Source: Pseudomonadota bacterium
Lineage (GTDB): Bacteria; Myxococcota_A; Polyangia; Polyangiales; Polyangiaceae
DNA length: 22,610 nt
Reading direction: 5' to 3'
NCBI GenBank assembly: GCA_023402175.1
Contig: JAEXCN010000017.1
Location: forward strand, 1-22,610
Made by a program: the position numbers and the translations under genes. Shown in pieces: positions 7,936 to 15,271 of the stretch. How positions within the stretch are numbered: the stretch's first letter is position 1; the number at the start of each line of letters is the position of its first letter. A model generated the notes under the pieces. It saw nothing but the letters and a program-made list of their open reading frames with translations, searched no databases and had not been told where the DNA came from.

Positions 7936-7941
7936 TCTCTA
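7936..7941 (-). promoter_or_regulatory. candidate -10 (TAGAGA) of glutamine synthetase
   Basis: TAGAGA on the minus strand ends 10 bases before the ATG at 7925, in a leader with no Shine-Dalgarno sequence. TTGATC (7957-7962, minus) is a possible but closely spaced -35. The region 7942-8015 is the most AT-rich stretch in the window, as expected for a promoter. No convincing sigma-54 GG-N10-GC site was seen. Confidence 0.4.
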
Positions 7942-8015
7942 TCGTTCGCGACCGGGGATCAAGACCAAATCGGCGCTCGACAAGAATAAATTCTGCACCA
8001 ACAAGCCTAATACCT

Positions 8016-8050
8016 AGCTCCGCCGTTCCTCGGACGCTGGCGGCTGAGCT
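8016..8050 (-). terminator. possible terminator after the lipoprotein gene
   Basis: An interrupted inverted repeat (AGCTCCGCC at 8016-8024 with GGCGG and AGCT at 8039-8050) begins 5 bases past the stop of the minus-strand lipoprotein gene. No T-tract follows, so it is only a weak candidate. Confidence 0.3.
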
Positions 8051-8054
8051 CGCG

Positions 8055-9314
8055 TCACCTGCGGACGCGCTGAATGGATCCGGTGTTCGCGGCCCCGGTC
8101 CCCGCGTTCGCCCAGTAGACGAACTCTCCGTCGAGCGCGAGCGCCAAGGGATTGGCCTGGCCCTCCGCGAACGTCTCTGGCCCGCCAGGGCAAGCGGGAA
8201 GCTTGCACCCGCGGATCTTGCCGTCGGCTGCGCCGGCGCTTGCCTTCACGGCCCAGTAGACCGCGGTCCCGTCGGCGACGATGTCCTGGATCGTTCCTTC
8301 GGGCGTCGTGAACAGCTGGATGCCTGCACCACCGCAGCCCGACACGGGGCAGGAGACGACCGTGCTTTGCGTCGGGTTGATGTCTACCGAGGCGACGACG
8401 GTGGTCCCCGCGGCGATCGCAACGTGGCGTCCCTTGTCCATCAGCTTCGTCGGCGGCTTGTTCTCGATCTTGCCGATCCACACGCCGCCCGCTCCGGCTG
8501 CGCTGAAATCGGTGTTCGAGAAGACGAGCGTGTTTTCGTCGACGGCGAAGCCGAACGACTCGGCCCTGTACACGGACGACAGATATTCGGGCGTGCCCCC
8601 CGCGAGAGGGACGCGCTTCAGCCCGCCCGTCGAGTCGTACCAGAACAGCGACGTCGAGTTTCCTACGAGCTGCCCGACGCCCGTGTAGTCGCCGATCTGG
8701 GTCGGGACCATGCCGCAGCCGCCAACGTCGCACGCGTAAATGTAGATGTCGGTTCCTGTGCTTGGCGAATCGCCGAGCCAGTACACCATCGTCTCGTTGG
8801 CGAAGATCTGTCGCCGGCCGAGGACATCCTTCTGGGTCGAGGACGTGGCGAGCACCGTCGGTGCCCCGATGCACCCCGACTTCGAGCATTTCTCGGCGGC
8901 CGAGGCGCGGATCCAGAAGACCCCCGACGAATTGACTGCGAGGCCGATGGGTGCGTCGACGTTCGGCGCGATCGTCTGCGGCTGGCAGCGCCCGTTCTGG
9001 CACGTGCCCCCTCCGCAATCGTGGCCGCACGCACCGCAGTGTTTCGGCTCGGTCGAGGTCGAGGTCTCACACGAGCCATTCCCATCGCAATCCGCGAGAG
9101 GAGCAATACACGACCCGGGGTCTTGGGCGTCGTGACCGCCATCGACGTCCGCATCGTTGGAGCCGTTCGGTGATGCGTCTCCTGATGCAGCATTCGCGGG
9201 CCCGCCGCTCTGAGCCACGGGGTCATCGCCGACGCAGGCGGCCGCGCCGAGGACGACGCATAGCGTGGAGACACCGAGAGCAACCGCCGCGCGCATGGGC
9301 GCAAATACTCGCAT
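8055..9314 (-). CDS. secreted lipoprotein with propeller-like repeats
   Basis: 419 residues from ATG 9314; a second ATG at 9296 would remove six residues. Residues 1-27 are a lipoprotein signal ending GAAAC with Cys27 acylated. Residues 28-66 are a Gly/Ser/Asp/Ala linker. A short Cys-rich module follows (about 68-110, including CGACGHDCGGGTC). The rest contains repeated beta-strand units with a V/L-x-W signature (VFWI, VYWL, LFWY, VYWA, VYWA), each followed by Gly/Asn turns and paired cysteines such as CDVGGCG and CPVSGCG. This pattern suggests a beta-propeller of about six or seven blades, a type that myxobacteria encode in many copies. The ligand is unknown. It is exported and probably surface exposed. 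It is in tandem with the glutamine synthetase, but separated by 129 bases and probably independent. Confidence 0.85.
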   Translation of the reverse strand: MRVFAPMRAAVALGVSTLCVVLGAAACVGDDPVAQSGGPANAASGDASPNGSNDADVDGGHDAQDPGSCIAPLADCDGNGSCETSTSTEPKHCGACGHDCGGGTCQNGRCQPQTIAPNVDAPIGLAVNSSGVFWIRASAAEKCSKSGCIGAPTVLATSSTQKDVLGRRQIFANETMVYWLGDSPSTGTDIYIYACDVGGCGMVPTQIGDYTGVGQLVGNSTSLFWYDSTGGLKRVPLAGGTPEYLSSVYRAESFGFAVDENTLVFSNTDFSAAGAGGVWIGKIENKPPTKLMDKGRHVAIAAGTTVVASVDINPTQSTVVSCPVSGCGGAGIQLFTTPEGTIQDIVADGTAVYWAVKASAGAADGKIRGCKLPACPGGPETFAEGQANPLALALDGEFVYWANAGTGAANTGSIQRVRR

Positions 9315-9326
9315 GCTCGGGCTCGA

Positions 9327-9332
9327 TGTCTA
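9327..9332 (-). promoter_or_regulatory. candidate -10 (TAGACA) of the lipoprotein gene
   Basis: TAGACA on the minus strand lies 12 bases before the ATG at 9314, with no Shine-Dalgarno sequence between. It fits the TA-N3 hexamer seen before several other genes in this window, although its last base is A rather than T. Confidence 0.3.
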
Positions 9333-9500
9333 GCTCGCGGGCGTCGTCTCGAGCGATGAAACCCAGCCGTCACCCAGCGCTACTGCAAGCGAATCACTCT
9401 CGCGCTCGGGATCGCTTCGACGATCCGCCCGACGAGGTTGAACCATCCTGCGCACGCGTCGACAGCAGACCTCGCAGAAGAAGCGGGCACCGGGCCGCGC

Positions 9501-9506
9501 TATGCT
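9501..9506 (+). promoter_or_regulatory. candidate -10 (TATGCT) of ade, giving a leaderless start
   Basis: TATGCT matches the -10 consensus at four of six positions and ends 6 bases before the ATG at 9513. Transcription starting about 6-7 bases downstream would begin at the start codon itself. There is no Shine-Dalgarno sequence and no clear -35 at 16-18 bases. Confidence 0.4.
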
Positions 9507-9512
9507 CGGTCC

Positions 9513-11228
9513 ATGACGTTCGCCGACGCGCTTCGCCGTCGCCTCCGGGCAGCTCAGGGTCAGGAGCCGTGCGACCTCGTCCTGCGCAATGTCCGCTGGC
9601 TCGACGTCTTCACCTGCGAGTTCGTCGATGGCGACGTCGCGATCAAGGACGGCGTCGTCGTCGGCCTCGCTGCCGGGCTGCGCGGAGCGCGAGAAATCGA
9701 CGGACGCGGGGCGCACGTCGTTCCTGGGTTCATCGACGCGCACGTCCACCTCGAGAGCTCATTGCTCGTCCCCGAGAGCTTCCAGCGCGCGGTCCTTCCC
9801 CGTGGCACGACCACGGCCGTGTGCGATCCGCACGAGCTCGCGAACGTGCTCGGCGTGCCGGGCATCCAGTTCTTCCTCGACGCGGCCGAGCGGATGACCC
9901 ACGGAGGAAAGCCAGGGCTCGACCTTCGCGTGATGGTCAGCTCATGCGTACCGGCGACGAGCTTCGAGACGAACGGCGCAGGCGTGCTCGACGCGTCGAT
10001 GCTCACGCCCCTGCTCGGTCATCCGAAGACGCTCGGGCTCGCCGAGGTGATGAACGTTCCCGGCGTGCTCTCCGGCGATCCGCTCGTCGTCGACAAGCTC
10101 GCCGCGTTCGACGGACGTCCACTCGACGGCCATGCGCCGCTCGTCCGGGGCCAGGCGCTGTCGGCCTATGCATGCGCCGGCATCACGACCTGCCACGAGA
10201 GCTCGGAGCTCGGAGAAGCGAAGGAGAAGCTTCGCAACGGCATCGCCGTGTGGATCCGCGAAGGCAGCGTCGCCAAGGACCTCGATGCACTCGCGCCGCT
10301 CCTCACGCTCGCGACGTCGACGAGCATCGGGTTCTGCACCGACGATCGAAACCCGCTCGACATCGCGCAGGAAGGCCACCTCGACTGGCTCGTGCGATCG
10401 GCGATCAAGAAGGGTGTCACCGCGGAGGTCGCCTACCGTGCAGCGTCGTGGTCGGTCGCGCGCCACTACGGTCTTGCCGGCCCCGCGCGCAATGCGGAGC
10501 GCATCGGCGCGATCGCCCCCGGCTTCCGTGCGGACCTCGTCGTCCTCGACGACGTCGGGACGTGCGCGATCCGCGACGTTCTGGTCGCCGGACAGCTCGT
10601 TCGCGAGATCGAGACGGAGCGCCCGGCGATCGCTCGTCCGGCGAACACGATCCACGCGGCGATCCCCGAGGCGCGCGACCTCGAAGGACCGACCGGAATG
10701 GTGCACGTCATCGGCGTGCGCGCCGGCCGCATCCTCACCGATCGTCACGTCGCCCGGCACGACGCGCCCGGCGTCCGCCGGCTCAGCGTCCTCGAGCGGT
10801 ACGGCAAGGGGAGCAAACCGGCGAACGGCTACGTCTCCGGGTTCGGTGACATCGACGGCGCGATCGCCTCGAGCGTCGGCCACGACAGTCACAACCTCGT
10901 CGTCGTCGGCAAAGACGCGAGTGACATGCGTGCGGCGCTTGCAGCGCTCGCCGAGGTCGGCGGAGGCTTCTGCGTCGTTCGCGACGGCAACGTCCTCGCT
11001 CGGCTTCCGCTCCCGCTCGGCGGGCTCATGTCGCTCGAAGAGCCTGCGTCGATCGCGCGGTCGCTCGAGGAGCTCCGTGCCGCGAGCCAGGCCATCGGTT
11101 GTGTGCTGCCCGAGCCGTTCCTCCAGCTCGCCTTCCTCAGCCTGCCCGTCATCCCGAGCTTGAAGCTCACGGATCGCGGGCTCATGGACGTCGACGCGTT
11201 CCAGCTGATCGACGTCCGGGCGGCCTGA
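9513..11228 (+). CDS. ade: adenine deaminase
   Basis: 571 residues, the normal length of bacterial adenine deaminase. It hydrolyses adenine to hypoxanthine and ammonia for purine salvage, in the cytoplasm, with a two-metal amidohydrolase site. Motifs are PGFIDAHVHLESS (71-83; metal His77 and His79), CDPHELANVLG (from 104), AEVMN with Glu178, DGHAP with His207, CHESS with His228, and CTDDRNP with the metal Asp277. The C-terminal domain characteristic of Ade follows, with GHDSHNLVVVG and GLMSLEEP. ATG 9513 is preferred over an ATG at 9438, because the latter adds 25 residues without family character and a -10-like TATGCT lies between the two. No ribosome site precedes 9513. The gene is divergent from the propeller lipoprotein and is followed by a 154-base gap. 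Confidence 0.95.
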   Translation: MTFADALRRRLRAAQGQEPCDLVLRNVRWLDVFTCEFVDGDVAIKDGVVVGLAAGLRGAREIDGRGAHVVPGFIDAHVHLESSLLVPESFQRAVLPRGTTTAVCDPHELANVLGVPGIQFFLDAAERMTHGGKPGLDLRVMVSSCVPATSFETNGAGVLDASMLTPLLGHPKTLGLAEVMNVPGVLSGDPLVVDKLAAFDGRPLDGHAPLVRGQALSAYACAGITTCHESSELGEAKEKLRNGIAVWIREGSVAKDLDALAPLLTLATSTSIGFCTDDRNPLDIAQEGHLDWLVRSAIKKGVTAEVAYRAASWSVARHYGLAGPARNAERIGAIAPGFRADLVVLDDVGTCAIRDVLVAGQLVREIETERPAIARPANTIHAAIPEARDLEGPTGMVHVIGVRAGRILTDRHVARHDAPGVRRLSVLERYGKGSKPANGYVSGFGDIDGAIASSVGHDSHNLVVVGKDASDMRAALAALAEVGGGFCVVRDGNVLARLPLPLGGLMSLEEPASIARSLEELRAASQAIGCVLPEPFLQLAFLSLPVIPSLKLTDRGLMDVDAFQLIDVRAA

Positions 11229-11382
11229 GCGTCAATCGCTTCGTTGTTCGCGTCACGGCTCCTCATGACCTCCCGCGGATCGTGCGGGGCGGACGGGCGT
11301 CACGGTCCTCGCGATCTCACGCGCCGACCGCCGACCGCGCGCGTTGACCCTTCGGCGGGCGTGGTGCGACGCTCGGGATGGG

Positions 11383-12663
11383 ATGCTCCTCGTCTCGAAG
11401 ACGTACTGGACCGGCATGCCGTTCTGGTTCCGGCGCGCGCCCGAGCACGCCGTCAGCGAGTCGCTCGTGCTGCGTGCGCACGACATGAGGCAGCTGCGCG
11501 CCGTCTACTGGACGAACGAGAAGCATCCTCCGCCGAAGATCGGCGTTGTCCTGATGCATCCGCGGATCGACTTCACGCATCACTACACGATCCCGCGGCT
11601 CGTGGACGCCGGCTTCGGAGTGATTGCGGCATGCACACGTCACGGCAATAGCGAGACGCTCGCCGAGCACGAGGAGATGGTCCTCGACGTCGCCGCGTGT
11701 GTCCGGCATCTGAAGGAACGGCGCGGCATCGAGAAGGTCGTCCTGCTCGGCAACTGCGGCGGCGGCTCGCTGCTCGCGTATTACCAGGCCGAAGCGCGTC
11801 TCTCGCCAGCGGAGCGGACGAAGCGCTCCCCCGGCGGGAGCCCCACTCGGTTCGAGAGCGCGCCGATGACGCCTGCGGACGCGATCGTGTACGTCGCGGT
11901 GCATCGCGGGCAGGGCAAGGTCCTCCTCGACGCGATCGATCCTTCCGTCGTCGACGAGACGGATCCCCTCTCGTGCGACCCTGCGCTCGACATGTACGAC
12001 GAGCGAAACGGCTTCCGCGAGCCGCCCGCGTGGAGCGAATACGACGACGCTTTCCTCGCGCGCTATCGAGCGGCGCAGCGGAACCGCGTGGAGCGGCTCG
12101 ATGGAGCTGCGCGCGAGATCATTGCCCGTCACGACGAGGCGACGCGCGCCTCCGAGGAGCCTGGCTTCGGAAGCCTGCCAGCGCGGGAACGCCGTGAGGT
12201 CCTCCGGCGGCGCGTCGTCGAGCCGATCATGGTCGTGTACCGCACGATGGCGAACCCGGCATACGTCGATCGCCGCATCGACCCGTCGGGTCGCGACTAC
12301 GGCTCGCTCCTCAGCGAGCGGCCCGATCTCCTCGGCTACGCAGCGCTCGGCCTCGCTCGCACGTGCACGCCGCGCGCGTGGCTCTCGACATGGTCGGCGC
12401 TGTCGTCGAAGGCAGACCTCGTCGCGAACGTCGCGCGGATCACGGAGCCGACGCTGCTCGTGACGCCGAGCAAGGACCGCGAGATCCTCCCGTCCGATGC
12501 GCTCGCCATCGAACGAGCGATCGCCTCGCCCGACAAGCTCGCCGTGACGCTCGAGGCGCGGCACTATTTCGAGCCCGATCCGGGCGAACGCGAATGCCCC
12601 GATGTCGAGCGCCTGATGGACGTCGTCGTGCCCTGGATCCACGAGAAGGTGCGGGTGTCGTGA
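11383..12663 (+). CDS. alpha/beta hydrolase with cysteine nucleophile
   Basis: 426 residues from ATG 11383; TTG 11344 would add 13 residues. The fold is read from GVVLMHP (oxyanion strand), the nucleophile elbow LLGNCGGGS with Cys115 in place of the usual Ser, an acid Asp365 in PSKDRE after TLLVT, and His394 in EARHYF. This is a Cys-Asp-His triad like that of dienelactone hydrolases. A large lid of about 190 residues (roughly 130-330) carries an FREPPAWSEYDDAFLARYR-type segment and many Arg/Glu residues. I have seen this arrangement in uncharacterised actinobacterial hydrolases. The substrate is unknown; an ester, thioester or lactone is likely. The stop overlaps the start of the flavodoxin fusion gene (GTGA), so the two proteins are translationally coupled and should act in one process. 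Confidence 0.85.
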   Translation: MLLVSKTYWTGMPFWFRRAPEHAVSESLVLRAHDMRQLRAVYWTNEKHPPPKIGVVLMHPRIDFTHHYTIPRLVDAGFGVIAACTRHGNSETLAEHEEMVLDVAACVRHLKERRGIEKVVLLGNCGGGSLLAYYQAEARLSPAERTKRSPGGSPTRFESAPMTPADAIVYVAVHRGQGKVLLDAIDPSVVDETDPLSCDPALDMYDERNGFREPPAWSEYDDAFLARYRAAQRNRVERLDGAAREIIARHDEATRASEEPGFGSLPARERREVLRRRVVEPIMVVYRTMANPAYVDRRIDPSGRDYGSLLSERPDLLGYAALGLARTCTPRAWLSTWSALSSKADLVANVARITEPTLLVTPSKDREILPSDALAIERAIASPDKLAVTLEARHYFEPDPGERECPDVERLMDVVVPWIHEKVRVS

Positions 12664-14453
12664 GCGCGGTTGCGATCGTCTATCACTCCGCCACCGGGCG
12701 GACGCGGTCCATCGCGGAAGCGGTGGAGCGCGGAGCGCGGGAGATCGACGGGACGACGACGCACCTCCTGTCCGTCGACGACGGCTCGCGGCTCCACGCG
12801 GTGCTCGCGGCCGCCGACGCGATCATCTTCGGCTGCCCGACGTACATGGGCAGCGCATCGGCGGCCTTCAAGACGTTCATGGACTCGACGAGCGCGGTCT
12901 GGGCCCTCCAGGGTTGGCGAGACAAGCTCGCTGCAGGATTCACGCATTCGGCCGCTCCGAGCGGGGACAAGCTCGGGACGTTGACCCAGCTCGCTGTCTT
13001 CGCCGCGCAGCACGGGATGGTCTGGGTCGGGCTCGGCCTGCCCCCGACGTATGCCGGCGTCGAGATCGAAGCCGACGACACGAACCGTCTCGGCAGCCAT
13101 CTCGGTGCGATGGCGCAGTCGCGTCCCGGTGGAGGCGTGGTCCCCGAGGGCGATCTGCGCACGGCCGCTCTCCTCGGCCGCCGCGTCGCCGAAGCAGCCC
13201 GACGCTGGACGCGGCTCGACGAGCGCCGAGACGCGCTCTCGCAGGGCGATGCGCCTCCGGAAGCAGCGTTCCGTCACGATGCTGCGCGCGGCTGGGCGTT
13301 CCCGTCCGCCTCACGGAGCGCTCCCGAGGATGGCATCGAACGCACGAACCTCCGCGAGCTCGCGGCGCGGCCCGATCGGTTCGAGCATCACCTCGTCGTC
13401 TGCGCGAGCGTCGGCGGCGCGCAGCTCGAGATCACGACGGCGTCCGAACCGTTGTACTTCGCGCACGTCAACGTGTCCGACGAATTCGCGCTCGCGCTTC
13501 CGAGCGGAGACGAGCTCGTCGATCGCTTTCCGCTTCGCACGTTCCTGTCCGATCCGACGACGGGCGAGGACGTCGGTCGCTACAACCACCGCATCGGTGA
13601 CCTCGTTCTCCATCCCGAACGTTGGCTCCACTGGCCAGGCCGCCTTCGGCCGCCGTACGAGCCGTTCGACTTTCCACCAGGGATGCGGCGCGCCGGGCTC
13701 TCGCTCGTCTATTGCGCGAGCGCGCCGACGCCGCCGACGTGGTGTCCCCTGCCCGTCCCGCCAGGGCGTGCGGGTGACGTGAAGGTGTATCGCGAGCCGG
13801 GCCCGCCGATGGTGCTCGCCTCGATGCGCGGCGAGCCTCGCCCGCTCGCGACGGTCGGCACGACGACGCTCACGCTCGTCGAGCTCCCCGAGACGATCGC
13901 TCCTCCGCGAGGCGGGTGGGTCGTCGTCCTCGAGGCACTGCCGGACAGCGGCCACGCTGCGTGTGACCTCTATCGGATCGCCCCCGGCGCTACGCTCGGA
14001 GGGAGCGGCATCGTCCGCGCGCTCGTCCTCGCCTCTGATGCGACCGAGCCCGATCCGGTACCGCCATCGTGGATCGCCGCGCCGAGCCCGCCGTTCGCCC
14101 CGTGGGAGGATGTTCCGCCGGGCGATCTACCGTTCGCGGATCGCGGGATCGAGGTCGCCGTGCAAAGCCGAACGGTGGTCGCGATCACGGTCGGTGCGAT
14201 GGCCGCCGAGGTCCCGCGGTACTGGCTCGCGCGCATGCTGTTCCGCGTCGGGCTCCACCAACTTCGTCTCGGCTACGTCGAGACGTACGGTGGCTTGTTC
14301 ATCGACGATCGCGGCGACGGCCCGGTGTCGATCGGGCTCAGGAGCGGTACGAGGCGCGCGTCGATCGCGATCGACCGTGACGAGGCGCTCTCGTTCGTCG
14401 AACGCCTCTACCGCGCGGTTGCCCCGCCCGGTTACACGGAACGCCCGGCATGA
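12660..14453 (+). CDS. flavodoxin-domain protein fused to unrecognised domain
   Basis: 597 residues. The GTG at 12660 overlaps the preceding stop (GTGA), and AAGGTG just upstream serves as a ribosome site; this start begins exactly at the first flavodoxin strand. Residues 1-180 form a flavodoxin/WrbA-like FMN domain: phosphate loop YHSATGRT (8-15), GCPTYMGS isoalloxazine loop (58-65), HSAAP and GMVWVGLGLPP strands. Residues about 200-597 match no domain I know. Within them, 308-340 reads YNHRIGDLVLHPERWLHWPG and so on, with His310, His318 and His324 in a beta-rich context that is faintly cupin-like. A Pro-rich segment (about 350-500) and a C-terminal helical part follow. There is no membrane segment. 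The likely role is FMN-dependent reduction linked to the upstream Cys-hydrolase; the C-terminal role is open. Confidence 0.82.
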   Translation: MSAVAIVYHSATGRTRSIAEAVERGAREIDGTTTHLLSVDDGSRLHAVLAAADAIIFGCPTYMGSASAAFKTFMDSTSAVWALQGWRDKLAAGFTHSAAPSGDKLGTLTQLAVFAAQHGMVWVGLGLPPTYAGVEIEADDTNRLGSHLGAMAQSRPGGGVVPEGDLRTAALLGRRVAEAARRWTRLDERRDALSQGDAPPEAAFRHDAARGWAFPSASRSAPEDGIERTNLRELAARPDRFEHHLVVCASVGGAQLEITTASEPLYFAHVNVSDEFALALPSGDELVDRFPLRTFLSDPTTGEDVGRYNHRIGDLVLHPERWLHWPGRLRPPYEPFDFPPGMRRAGLSLVYCASAPTPPTWCPLPVPPGRAGDVKVYREPGPPMVLASMRGEPRPLATVGTTTLTLVELPETIAPPRGGWVVVLEALPDSGHAACDLYRIAPGATLGGSGIVRALVLASDATEPDPVPPSWIAAPSPPFAPWEDVPPGDLPFADRGIEVAVQSRTVVAITVGAMAAEVPRYWLARMLFRVGLHQLRLGYVETYGGLFIDDRGDGPVSIGLRSGTRRASIAIDRDEALSFVERLYRAVAPPGYTERPA

Positions 14454-14488
14454 TCGCGATCCGACTCCTCATCGTCGAAGGGGTCACG

Positions 14489-14494
14489 TAGAGT
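14489..14494 (+). promoter_or_regulatory. candidate -10 (TAGAGT) of the histidine phosphatase gene
   Basis: TAGAGT ends 8 bases before the TTG start at 14503, in the 49-base gap after the flavodoxin-fusion gene. It suggests a separate promoter with an almost leaderless transcript. Confidence 0.35.
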
Positions 14495-14502
14495 CTTCCG
14501 CG

Positions 14503-15054
14503 TTGGGCACTCGAACATTGCTGCTCGTGCGGCACGGCCAGTACGGCCTCGAAGACAGCGGCAGGCTCACCGAGCTCGGCCGAGAACAGGCGCTGCTCAC
14601 CGGTAAGTGGATCTTCCAGCACCTCGACGGGCAGCGCATCGATGCGGTGTGGTCGAGCACGCTGCCGCGTGCACGCGAAACGGCGGCGATCGTCGCGAGC
14701 TCGATCACGAGCTCCCGCGTTCGATCCGTCGGGCTCCTGCGCGAAGGCATGTACTCGAAGGTGAAGGGCTACGACATCCCGGCAAACGAACGCCAGGAGG
14801 ACCGTACCCGGGCGGATGCAGCGTACGAGCGATTCTTCCGCACGAGCCGGACGGACCGCCTCGAGATCGTCGTCTGTCACGGCAACCTGATCCGCTACCT
14901 CGTCTGCCGCGCCATCGCCGTGCCCGTCGTGCGCTGGACCCGGATGAACAGCAATCATTGCAGCATCACGCGCATCCTCGTCAGGGACACGGGCGCGGTG
15001 CGCCTCGTCTCGTACAACGAGACCGCTCACCTGCCGCCGAAGATGGTGACATGA
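14503..15054 (+). CDS. histidine phosphatase family protein, PGAM5-like
   Basis: 183 residues from TTG 14503; no ATG or GTG is available near the RHG motif, and the protein starts with the first beta-strand of the fold. Key residues are the phosphate pocket R10-H11-G12 with phospho-acceptor His11, Arg56 in STLPRARETA, Glu81 in LLREG, and the second His126 in VVCHGNLIRY. The segments LTELGREQALLTGK, CHGNLIRYLVCR and the closing NETAHLPP follow the PGAM5 type (a Ser/Thr or His protein phosphatase) more than glycolytic PGAM, which is longer. It is cytoplasmic, with no export signal. The substrate is not predictable; a phospho-protein or small phosphoester is likely. It lies 49 bases after the flavodoxin fusion and 217 bases before the HEAT-repeat gene. 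Confidence 0.9.
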   Translation: MGTRTLLLVRHGQYGLEDSGRLTELGREQALLTGKWIFQHLDGQRIDAVWSSTLPRARETAAIVASSITSSRVRSVGLLREGMYSKVKGYDIPANERQEDRTRADAAYERFFRTSRTDRLEIVVCHGNLIRYLVCRAIAVPVVRWTRMNSNHCSITRILVRDTGAVRLVSYNETAHLPPKMVT

Positions 15055-15271
15055 GGTCGTGACGAGCGAATCGTCTCCGCTCATGACGTGATGCGCAAGA
15101 CGAGCGCGCACGGCCCGATGTCGGACAACGTCATGGCTCAGCTGCGCGGGCCGCATCGACGGAAAAGGCACTCCGCGTGCCGATGAAGGACGACGTCAGC
15201 GGAATCAACGCGTCGACCGAGCGGGGCGGGGCTTGACCGATCGTGACTTCGCGTGAATCCTCCTTGGCCTC

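Noticed and set aside
7926..8015. Sigma-54 promoter before glutamine synthetase
   Set aside because: TTGGTGC on the minus strand looks like a -24 element, but no GC doublet occurs at the required 10-base distance.
6366..9173. Plus-strand open frame of 935 codons across glutamine synthetase and the lipoprotein gene
   Set aside because: It is antisense to two well-supported genes, crosses their intergenic region, and reads as low-complexity Arg/Ala/Val/Leu sequence.
9315..9512. Possible purine riboswitch before adenine deaminase
   Set aside because: No aptamer-like paired helices were seen, and a -10-like hexamer 6 bases before the ATG leaves no room for a leader if it is used.
11344..11382. 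TTG start and TTGACC -35 for the Cys-hydrolase
   Set aside because: The extra 13 residues have no family character and no -10 follows TTGACC at 16-18 bases; ATG 11383 was preferred.
15055..15271. Largest intergenic gap, searched for a small gene or RNA
   Set aside because: Only a 5-bp GGCAC/GTGCC hairpin and an isolated TTGACC (15233-15238) were seen; no coding bias, ribosome site or stable RNA fold stands out.
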